NCBI GenBank assembly: GCA_030562195.1
Contig: JAUJPP010000003.1
Location: 35,842,602 to 35,906,601 of the forward strand
DNA length: 64,000 bases
Direction of reading: 5' to 3'
DNA from: Nipponacmea schrenckii
Lineage: Eukaryota > Mollusca > Gastropoda > Lottiidae
Within the stretch, counting starts at the first letter, position 1, and every line of letters begins with the position of its first letter. The translations under genes and the position numbers were made by a program. Below are positions 11,137 to 20,200 of this stretch, piece after piece. The notes below the pieces were generated by a model that made no database searches, was not told where the DNA came from, and was given only the letters and a program-made list of their open reading frames with translations.

Positions 11137-12311
11137 TGGATATTGTCGTTCTGAACTTTGATGAATCCGTGGTATTCTGGAATGGTAGTGGTATTGGTTG
11201 CCGGTTTTGCTGTGATCAGTTCATTAAATTTTGATAGGTTCTTGAAAGCTCCAGGACATGCTCGTTTTAAAGATGAGGAAATTGGTATTGGTGTGACATA
11301 CAGGGAGGCTTTTGGAAACTTGTTACGGACAATCGACAGTAGTTCTAACATTTGGATGTGAATAAAATTACCATCTTCTTGTTTATCATTTAATCCTACA
11401 TGTACTATAACTTTATTTGGTACTTCACTGGTTTCTGCTTTAGTGAGGACAGACTTTAAATGACAAATTCTTGCTCCTGGAAAGCTTTCTATTTGGGTTT
11501 CTGATGTGCCTTCTGGGATACGGCCCAAGTTTGACGATCCAATGATAAGAATAGGTTTTGTAGGTTTTGGTAGATTGAATTTAGATTTATCACTCTGTCG
11601 GGTATGAACGTGTGGTTTAGTAGAGGATCTAGATAATACTGGCTGGTTGATGACAGGAGAAGAAGTTGATGGCGAAGAAGATGGGGTGAGTGTTTTGTCA
11701 AAGGTAAGAGATCTGCGAGGTGATGTAGAAGAAGATGACGAGGAGGTTGTAGAAGTAGAGGTTGCAGAAGAAGACGTTGCAGAGGAAGACGGTGCATTCG
11801 TAAGAGACCTGCATGGTGATGAAGACGAAGATGATGAAGAAGAAAACGGTGCAATTGGGAGAGATCGGTGAGGTGATGATGAAGTAGATGCCGAAGAAGA
11901 TGGTATATTTATGTTGACAACATTTGAAGAGGAAAGCAAACTAGTAGGTTGGTCTGTAGGTGAATTCGGTAAAGAAGATCTTCTGCTTGAGAGATGTTTT
12001 CGCTTTGAAGGAGTTTCAAAAGAGGATGGAAAACTTGTCGGAGAATACGATCTGTTACGTTTTGGTTTCCCGGTAGATTGTGGAATGAAATTGAATCGGT
12101 TATTGGTAGAGGTTGGTTTGGTAGTTGGAGGAAGAGATACTTCTACCAACTCTACATTGCCTACATCCATATCCTCAAGTGTATCTGAAGCCGTATTTTT
12201 AATATCTGCCAAAAGTGATTTGAACTGTTCGACTACAGTTTGTTGTAAACGAGATTTATAAACTTTCCGGGAAACCAACTTAAAGGCATTAAGACTTTTA
12301 CACCACAACAT
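11079..12311 (-). CDS. PLE ORF1: serine-rich protein with C-terminal SGNH (GDSL-like) hydrolase domain
   Basis: 410 residues from ATG. The N-terminal 60 residues are basic then acidic. Residues 60-240 are low-complexity and rich in Ser, Thr and Pro, with several Ser runs. The C-terminal 160 residues carry the four SGNH blocks: I 'ILIIGSSNLG' (256-263, putative nucleophile Ser 259 or 260, with Ser in place of the usual Asp of GDS), II Gly 279 in 'SFPGARI', III 'GLND' (306-309), and V 'DNIHW' (389-393, catalytic Asp and His). Esterase-type ORF1 proteins are known in CR1-like LINEs, and GDSL-type ORFs have been reported in giant Athena-type PLEs (Terminons). The biochemical role is unknown; lipid or membrane contact, or RNP assembly, are guesses. 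It overlaps ORF2 by 58 bases and ends in a canonical slippery heptamer, so it is probably also the N-terminal part of a fusion with the RT. Confidence 0.8.
   Translation of the reverse strand: MLWCKSLNAFKLVSRKVYKSRLQQTVVEQFKSLLADIKNTASDTLEDMDVGNVELVEVSLPPTTKPTSTNNRFNFIPQSTGKPKRNRSYSPTSFPSSFETPSKRKHLSSRRSSLPNSPTDQPTSLLSSSNVVNINIPSSSASTSSSPHRSLPIAPFSSSSSSSSSPCRSLTNAPSSSATSSSATSTSTTSSSSSSTSPRRSLTFDKTLTPSSSPSTSSPVINQPVLSRSSTKPHVHTRQSDKSKFNLPKPTKPILIIGSSNLGRIPEGTSETQIESFPGARICHLKSVLTKAETSEVPNKVIVHVGLNDKQEDGNFIHIQMLELLSIVRNKFPKASLYVTPIPISSSLKRACPGAFKNLSKFNELITAKPATNTTTIPEYHGFIKVQNDNIHWTEMTAKNIFSHWMAHLN
11082..11088 (-). promoter_or_regulatory. Candidate -1 ribosomal frameshift site (T TTA AAC) at the ORF1/ORF2 junction
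   Basis: The last ORF1 codons read CAT TTA AAC TAG, so the heptamer T TTA AAC sits exactly in ORF1 phase with the stop directly after it. Re-reading one base gives TTT AAA CTA GAT, which is ORF2 residues 17-20 (F K L D). The X XXY YYZ form U UUA AAC is among the most efficient known -1 slippery sites. A G-rich tract (GCGGGGGGTGG) begins five bases after the stop and could belong to a stimulatory structure. Function is inferred. Confidence 0.75.
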
Positions 12312-12479
12312 TAGTTATATACAATGGAAGCCTCAATATAATAGAAGATCATTTCATAGTATGATAAACAAACAAGGTAGCATGTTTCAGAGTAGCCTAG
12401 TTTGTCTGGAAGCTGTTTTACCTCAAAGGAGGACCACGAGGACTGATACAAGAATATAAGTCAATGTAAATGAAATAAA

Positions 12480-13000
12480 TGAGGTTATCTTGATCTGACT
12501 AGATACATATATCCAATACTTTGCAATATTTTTACTGATGTGCAATGGAAAACGACCCAACTCTCCATAAATAGCGCTTGACACTGGATATTTTTACCTG
12601 ACGTAGTCGCTTGCAATAACGTAAATCTAATGCTTCTAAGTCATTTGCCTCTATTATCATACATAAGCACCAAATAAAAAAGAAAACAAGATACCAATCT
12701 GATCTAAGTCCATTTTTCAATACTTTACAGCATTTTGGGAAAGACAAGTGTTATAATTCTAAAAAGAAAATTAATTTTCGTCGATTCGTATTTAGTAGTA
12801 AGAAAAAGTTTAAGTTCCATGATTTACATTCGTCAGTAATATGGCAGCAAACACTAAATAATAATCTGAACAGCATATAGTTGTGATAATTGTGTTTAAC
12901 ATAGTTAAAAATTTAGAAATGACCCTAAATATTTTATATGGTCAAACCATTTTAATCAATCACAGTAAAAATGAGGCAGGGGTTGAATCACCTTACTGTT
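12480..13000. other. No gene recognised
   Basis: Only short ORFs without motifs. The upstream (5') flank of the PLE should lie near 12320-12480, but no pseudo-LTR could be recognised by eye. Confidence 0.4.
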
Positions 13001-13215
13001 ATCCCGATAACATCAATCGGAGTTCCCTGCAAGTTTCGACTTGACCTCTGTCATAAATATAGTGACAGTCTTTTTAACCCACTTGCTGAACATAACAGAA
13101 ATCCCGATTACATTACTCGGACATTTTCGCTAGGACCTCTCTCTTGAACATAAATACGAGCTTTCCAATTATCTTTAGTACCGATTATATCATTCGGATA
13201 TTCTTGGGAAGTTTT
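13001..13215. repeat. Three spaced copies of a palindromic CCGAT...ATCGG motif
   Basis: Near-palindromes occur at 13003-13021 (CCCGATAACATCAATCGGA), 13103-13121 (CCCGATTACATTACTCGGA) and 13180-13198 (ACCGATTATATCATTCGGA). The spacers share 'CGACTTGACCTCTGTCATAAATA'-like segments (the second spacer has GGACCTCTCTCTTGAACATAAATA), so this is a degenerate tandem repeat of roughly 80-100 bp. A 62-codon ORF crosses it on the minus strand but has no recognisable domain. Confidence 0.55.
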
Positions 13216-13639
13216 GTATCGCCCCCAAGACTTCCAATTCGAAGATGACGAGCTTTTTTTTGTATGCTTGGATATAGCCAAAAATTTCGTTTGCATGAAG
13301 TTTCAGAACACAATTGAAATAATCATTTTCTTGTTTTTGACCAGAGTTGCGTACCTTAAACTGTTAGGCCCTATATCATTTGCCAAGTCGATGGATATAT
13401 ATTAATACCAATTTTATGTGGTTTGGATGTATTTTCATGCTAACATGATAGAGAGAACTTGATCCTAGGCAAGTATTCAGGTATTCAAATTGCAATAAAC
13501 AGGATTTTTCAATAAGCACAGTCTCAATTTAATCTTTTCAAAGGATTTCTTTTTTTCACCATTTGACCATTACGACCAGTCTTGTTTTCTTTTTTCCTCT
13601 TTTTATTCATGGCCATTTAAGGGACAATCTCAAATCCCC

Positions 13640-14040
13640 AACCACTGGTCAGGTGTTCCTTATTTATTTTATTTATTTTGTGCCTAATAAGAGTGTACCT
13701 ATAATAGGGATATGTGGTTAAGTGAGCCAAACGCTTGCTCGCTAGCCCAAGGGTCAAGATTAACCTTTGGTTGTTTAGCCCAATTTCCCCTTGTCCCTGT
13801 GAAAGGTCTGAAGGAATGACATGGAAAGAGCGACTAGTAGTTTTGGTAGGACAATAGACCGAGGCTTCGTGTGCTGCAGGCTGTGCACGTTAAAGATCCT
13901 CGACAGTTTGCTAAATTTTTCCAATTACACTTTAAATGAATTAGTAAATGAATTTGAAAGTAATCGGCATTGTGACGGACATATGGACGTACCCACGGAC
14001 GGACAGGGGTGTTGACAATATTATACGACCATATTATAAT
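13640..14040 (+). repeat. tRNA-derived SINE-like element with molluscan tail motifs
   Basis: A tRNA-like head near 13712-13770 contains 'TGTGGTTAAGTGAGCC' (box A-like) and 'AAGGGTCAAGATTAA' (decayed box B). It is followed by 'GACAATAGACCGAGGCTTCG', 'GCTGTGCACGTTAAAGATCC' and 'CGACAGTTTG', a block that recurs at 14595-14670 and, more decayed, at 28890-28960. The end at 13975-14035 has 'GGACGGACAGGGGTG' and an ATAC-ACG tail found in other repeats of the window. Confidence 0.5.
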
Positions 14041-14589
14041 GAGACAATAATAAATTGACATCGTGTGTAAGAAGTCTTCAATATTTATAATAAACCATAT
14101 AATGAAAAGCACGTGCATGTATTCATAGCTGTTGTCAGCTACCGTGATTTGTTATTGACCTGTTCCTTTGTGCAGGATTAAGCTTCCTTGTTTGGACTTT
14201 TACATAGTGTAAATATCTTATTGGCGTTTATTATTTTGTGCCCAATTATTGTGCTCCAAATCGATGATGCAACATAACTATCAGATGCGTTCCATGTTGA
14301 AAAGTAAATCTATCAAACTCAAAAATTGTTCACAATTGTCAGAAAAAAATTGAATTCAACCCTATATATACGAGCCTGTTGGGGATATTTGCAGAGGACG
14401 AGCTGGAAAGTTATTATTCGAACCCAGAGTGCAACAATGTCAGTAGGTCTATTGAAGGTCTATTGAAACCGCGGAAAACTAATAAGACGAACGTATCTGG
14501 TACAGTATTACTAGCCTACAGTTAGACCTATTCAAAATTATACCTATTTCACATTAAAACATAAGATCAAGGAATAGCACCTGTCTGCT

Positions 14590-14790
14590 CTTTCGGATGA
14601 GACAATAAACCGAGACTATGCGTATTACATGTTGTACATGTTAAAAATCCACCGACAGTTGGAAATCGCAAAAAAAAGAGTAGGCTGTCCTGGCAAAATT
14701 TCCCTCAATGAGGGACCCTCATTGCACACTGCATGGTGTAGCCCACTTTCATAAGGTGCATCAGAGTAGGGCGTTATACTCCATACATCT
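14590..14790 (+). repeat. Second copy of the SINE-like domain
   Basis: 'GATGAGACAATAAACCGAGA', 'ACATGTTGTACATGTTAAA' and 'CCACCGACAGTTGG' parallel the block at 13845-13910. It continues into 'TGTCCTGGCAAAATTTCCCT' and 'GCACACTGCATGGTGTAGCC', phrases also seen in reduced form at 28930-28970 and 39070-39120. Confidence 0.5.
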
Positions 14791-14854
14791 CATTTTGTGC
14801 ACCTTAGCCCTATATGACAGAAAATATTCTGCTGGACGACTTGACCAAATTAAT

Positions 14855-15480
14855 ATTGTCATAACTAAAAATCATAATGACGCCACAATAAGGAAAACAC
14901 TCTAGATTTGATTCATTGACACTAACTAAATCACATTTCTTTTAAATCACATTTTTTACAAAAAAATGCACCATAAATTGTCAATGCTCTTGTGTATTTT
15001 TAGTATTCTTAGACGAATTGTATATTGAGATATTATGTATTTTCGATTGTTCTTTTTTTTTTCTTTTTTTTGTATTTCCCCATGGGCTGAATGTGAGACA
15101 GGACAGTTTATTATTATTATTATTATTAAGGAATATTTGGTGAAGTTAAATGATTTAATACATTGCGACACGGATAATTATTAGTTTCTTCAGACCAAAA
15201 TAATGTCGAAATTACTCCCCTTTGACCACATTCAAATTCTTTTGAGCCGCTTAATCATCTTAATCATTTCTTATCCTAACCTTTTTCTAGACGGGAAACG
15301 TCATGTAGTCTTCAGTGAGATAAATTTTGCTAGGACAGCTGGATTAACTAAAAGTCATAATGACGCCACAATCTAGTAATAAGCAAGATTTGATTCATGT
15401 CACTAACTCATTAAATCCCATTGCTCTTGAATCACATGTTTTGCAGAAAAGGCACCATAAAAAGTTATGGTATCCTTTTA
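14855..15480. repeat. Pair of direct repeats, offset about 480 bp
   Basis: 'TAACTAAAAATCATAATGACG' (about 14861) and 'TAACTAAAAGTCATAATGACG' (about 15346, each quoted in part) start two ~125-bp blocks. Both continue with GCCACAAT, AGATTTGATTCAT, CACTAACT, AATCACAT and GCACCATAAA. Between them is an (ATT)n microsatellite at about 15110-15128. Confidence 0.6.
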
Positions 15481-15551
15481 GATAGAAAAAAATGTATGAT
15501 AATATCATTACAACAACTAGAAAACTAGGACTTTAAAATAAGACCCCACTA

Positions 15552-15575
15552 TACGAGGGGCGTTCATTAAGTGTT
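15552..15575 (+). repeat. Solo mariner-like terminal repeat
   Basis: 'TACGAGGGGCGTTCATTAAG' preceded by TA matches the typical start of Tc1/mariner elements of the GAGGGG-GTTCA type. I find no matching inverted end and no transposase nearby, so it would be a stranded end or a chance match. Confidence 0.35.
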
Positions 15576-15940
15576 ATCCCTGACCTATTACGATTTTATG
15601 CTATTTACATCAATGTTCTACTTGATCAAACATAATTTGTATTAAAAGGGTTTATTAAAGCTTGGGAATAGATTCTTTCTTTCTTACGTAATCAATGCAG
15701 TTTGACTTAGTTTTTGTGTTTGACATAATGGCAAAAGAAAACCAAATTTTAATGTTTATGAATTCTTGTTAATTTTTTGCCCGGCTTGCATGGCTCTGAT
15801 GTGTTTTGCTAGAATAATTTGTATCTAAGTTAAACGAAAACATGGCACCTTATCTACTAGACTGTGCTACAATGACTCTAAAATGTGTCTTGTCAAACGA
15901 TATTGATTGTACTTGACACTTTATTGATAATACGAAAGAA

Positions 15941-16497
15941 TTTTAGGCACACCAAAAAAATATTAATTTTAATTTTTAATTTGCTGAATTTATTTTTCAC
16001 AACTAGAAATTTCGGATTCCACAGCTAGAAATTTCGGTTTCCACAACTCGAAAGTTTAAAATTCCAAATCTTAAATATTTTTTGTTATTTTTTCTCTGAA
16101 TCATTCCAAGTGAGCTGCCTTTCGGCATTACAGATGCTCTAAACTTTAAAGGGAAGTGTTTGTGCGGGAACAACAAATCTAATTTCTTTAGAACACAATC
16201 CCTAATGTAAGAGGTCCCTTACAATATTATTCACGGGATTCATTTCGTGCCGTAAAAGCAAGACATGTGCAAATTTAAATTTACAACTTATAGAATCCAA
16301 TTTTAACTTTCCAAGAATATATTTTGAATATATTACGCCCAAGTTGAAATTTCGGATTCTACAAGTAGATATTTCGAATTGTGGAATGCGAAATTTCAAC
16401 TTGAGCGCAATATATTCGGGAAAAAATATATATACTTTTCTTGGTAGATGAAAAATTGAATTGATTAAGTTGTAAATTTTTTTAGGTGTGCCTAAAA
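15941..16497. mobile_element. MITE-like element with TTTTAGGCACACC terminal inverted repeats
   Basis: 'TTTTAGGCACACCAAAAAAA' at 15941-15960 is matched in reverse complement at 16477-16497 with one extra base. The interior repeats short blocks such as 'GAAATTTCGGATTCCACAAC' in both orientations, including a foldback at 16340-16405. No coding capacity. No clear target duplication was seen at its edges. Confidence 0.65.
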
Positions 16498-16499
16498 GG

Positions 16500-17200
16500 C
16501 TTTTGTATGAGTATATTTTATTCTCGTCAAGTTAATATATTGATTGACCTGATTTTTGTTGTTAGTTTTAACGAACAATGTTATATATTGTATTATCCCT
16601 CGTTCTGCAAGATTTCGGTCAAATTTAAAGATGCCCATCTTCTTTAAGCATACACACAAAGATACTGATTGTCTTGAAATGTGAACACATAGAACTCGGC
16701 ATCCACTAAACTGACAATTTCACCACAAATCTACTTATGCTACGATTCTCATACAATGGTAATATTAATCTGTATAATGTCAAATTCCTGTTACCGTAAC
16801 ATAAAAAAGTATGTGAAATATTCAGAATTATAAAAAAGAGCACAAAATAGCCATTAAATACTTTTTCATAAAATATACAAGTTTTAGCTCTAAGCAAACA
16901 ATTAAAACTACCTTTAAACACGCAAATCTTTAGTACGGTAAGAAAGAATTTTCAACATGTAAACAAACATACTCAATAACATATTGGCTGTTTAAAAGAA
17001 TAACGACCTGTCGACTCAACAATGTAATGCATAGTTTGAGTTTTCAAGACAAACCCAGTTAATAAAAAGTGTATTTAAATATCCATTTTACTCGGCGCTT
17101 AATAAGTAAATGTACAAATTTATCAGCTGATGGGGCCGCGTGACGTTTCTCCATACAAAACCTATGGAAAATTATCCATGTTCTGACCCAATTTGGACTT
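16500..17200. other. No gene recognised
   Basis: Short motif-free ORFs only. Non-coding flank of the satellite array. Confidence 0.4.
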
Positions 17201-17201
17201 T

Positions 17202-20200
17202 TCGAGTGGCACCAGTTCAAAGTTTGGGTAATGCTCAACAAGCCACTATAGGGCTATATACTGGTGGCCGACCCTGACCCCCACACTAAAATGGCCATAA
17301 CTCGGCGAGTTTTGCTCCGATCGACACAATTTTTGTATAAAAAGAAAGATAATCCATTTCTACGTCTTTTCAGGCAGAAACTTATTTTCGATTTTTTTTC
17401 ACTTTTTCGACAAAAACGGTTTTGAAGTTCCACCCGAATTTTCAAGTTGAAAATGGCTGATATTTTGGTTGGGGAAAAGCTGGATACCAAAAGCGCTGTA
17501 ACTGCCAGAGTTTTCAAGGTATGGACCTATAATTCGGCAGTGAATATCTTCAGATAGCTGGCTACCTGCATTTCAAATTTCAAGTTTACATCTCCAGTAG
17601 TTTTCGAGTGGCACCAGTTCAAAGTTTGGGTAATGCTCAACAAGCCACTATAGGGCTATATACTGGTGGCCGACCCTGACCCCACACTAAAATGGCCATA
17701 ACTCGGCGAGTTTTGCTCCGATCGACACAATTTTTGTATAAAAAGAAAGATAATCCATTTCTACGTCTTTTTCAGGCAGAAACTTATTTTCGATTTTTTT
17801 TCACTTTTTCGACAAAAACGGTTTTGAAGTTCCACCCGAATTTTCAAGTTGAAAATGGCTGATATTTTGGTTGGGGAAAAGCTGGATACCAAAAGCGCTG
17901 TAACTGCCAGAGTTTTCAAGGTATGGACCTGAAATTCGGCAGTGAATATCTTCAGATAGCTGGCTACCTGCATTCAAATTTCAAGTTTACATCTCCAGTA
18001 GTTTTCGAGTGGCACCAGTTCAAAGTTTGGGTAATGCTCAACAAGCCACTATAGGGCTATATACTGGTGGCCGACCCTGACCCCCACACTAAAATGGCCA
18101 TAACTCGGCGAGTTTTGCTCCGATCGACACAATTTTTGTATAAAAAGAAAGATAATCCATTTCTACGTCTTTTTCAGGCAGAAACTTATTTTCGATTTTT
18201 TTTCACTTTTTCGACAAAAACGGTTTTGAAGTTCCACCCGAATTTTCAAGTTGAAAATGGCTGATATTTTGGTTGGGGAAAAGCTGGATACCAAAAGCGC
18301 TGTAACTGCCAGAGTTTTCAAGGTATGGACCTGAAATTCGGCAGTGAATATCTTCAGATAGTCTGGCTACCTGCATTTCAAATTTCAAGTTTACATCTCC
18401 AGTAGTTTTCGAGTGGCACCAGTTCAAAGTTTGGGTAATGCTCAACAAGCCACTATAGGGCTATATACTGGTGGCCGACCCTGACCCCCACACTAAAATG
18501 GCCATAACTCGGCGAGTTTTGCTCCGATCGACACAATTTTTGTATAAAAAGAAAGATAATCCATTTCTACGTCTTTTTCAGGCAGAAACTTATTTTCGAT
18601 TTTTTTTCACTTTTTCGACAAAAACGGTTTTGAAGTTCCACCCGAATTTTCAAGTTGAAAATGGCTGATATTTTGGTTGGGGAAAAGCTGGATACCAAAA
18701 GCGCTGTAACTGCCAGAGTTTTCAAGGTATGGACCTGAAATTCGGCAGTGAATATCTTCAGATAGCTGGCTACCTGCATTTCAAATTTCAAGTTTACATC
18801 TCCAGTAGTTTTCGAGTGGCACCAGTTCAAAGTTTGGGTAATGCTCAACAAGCCACTATAGGGCTATATACTGGTGGCCGACCCTGACCCCCACACTAAA
18901 ATGGCCATAACTCGGCGAGTTTTGCTCCGATCGACACAATTTTTGTATAAAAAGAAAGATAATCCATTTCTACGTCTTTTTCAGGCAGAAACTTATTTTC
19001 GATTTTTTTTCACTTTTTCGACAAAAACGGTTTTGAAGTTCCACCCGAATTTTCAAGTTGAAAATGGCTGATATTTTGGTTGGGGAAAAGCTGGATACCA
19101 AAAGCGCTGTAACTGCCAGAGTTTTCAAGGTATGGACCTGAAATTCGGCAGTGAATATCTTCAGATAGCTGGCTACCTGCATTTCAAATTTCAAGTTTAC
19201 ATCTCCAGTAGTTTTCGAGTGGCACCAGTTCAAAGTTTGGGTAATGCTCAACAAGCCACTATAGGGCTATATACTGGTGGCCGACCCTGACCCCCACACT
19301 AAAATGGCCATAACTCGGCGAGTTTTGCTCCGATCGACACAATTTTTGTATAAAAAGAAAGATAATCCATTTCTACGTCTTTTTCAGGCAGAAACTTATT
19401 TTCGATTTTTTTTCACCTTTTCGACAAAAACGGTTTTGAAGTTCCACCCGAATTTTCAAGTTGAAAATGGCTGATATTTTGGTTGGGAAAAAGCTGGATA
19501 CCAAAAGCGCTGTAACTGCCAGAGTTTTCAAGGTATGGACCTGAAATTCGGCAGTGAATATCTTCAGATATCTGGCTACCTGCATTCCAAATTTCAAGTT
19601 TACATCTCCAGTAGTTTTCGAGTGGCACCAGTTCAAAGTTTGGGTAATGCTCAACAAGCCACTATAGGGCTATATACTGGTGGCCGACCCTGACCCCCAC
19701 ACTAAAATGGCCATAACTCGGCGAGTTTTGCTCCGATCGACACAATTTTTTTTATAAAAAGAAAGATAATCCATTTCTACGTCTTTTTCAGGCAGAAACT
19801 TATTTTCGATTTTTTTTCACTTTTTCGACAAAAACGGTTTTGAAGTTCCACCCGAATTTTCAAGTTGAAAATGGCTGATATTTTGGTTGGGGAAAAGCTT
19901 GATACCAAAAGCGCTGTAACTGCCAGAGTTTTCAAGGTATGGACCTGAAATTCGGCAGTGAATATCTTCAGATAGCTGGCTACCTGCATTTCAAATTTCA
20001 AGTTTACATCTCCAGTAGTTTTCGAGTGGCACCAGTTCAAAGTTTGGGTAATGCTCAACAAGCCACTATAGGGCTATGTGGCCGACCCTGACCCCCACAC
20101 TAAAATGGCCATAACTCGGCGAGTTTTGCTCCGATCGACACAATTTTTGTATAAAAAGAAAGATAATCCATTTCTACGTCTTTTTCAGGCAGAAACTTAT

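Larger units (their letters stand above)
8835..12311 (-). mobile_element. Penelope-like retroelement with SGNH ORF1 and RT-GIY-YIG ORF2
   Basis: On the minus strand the element runs from ORF1 (12311 to 11079) into ORF2 (RT, 11136 to 9151) and a frameshifted C-terminal tail (9150 to 8835). Penelope-like elements (PLEs) differ from LINEs and LTR elements in their telomerase-like RT and their GIY-YIG endonuclease at the C-terminus, and both are visible here. I could not find terminal pseudo-LTRs or a hammerhead ribozyme motif near either end, so the limits given are coding limits only. The two long intact ORFs suggest a fairly young copy, spoiled by one small frameshift near 9155. Confidence 0.85.

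Noticed and set aside
11489..12261. Leu/His-rich (minus) and Glu/Val-rich (plus) ORFs opposite PLE ORF1
   Set aside because: Shadows of the Ser-rich low-complexity part of ORF1; composition follows from the repeated AGC/TCT codons read in other frames.
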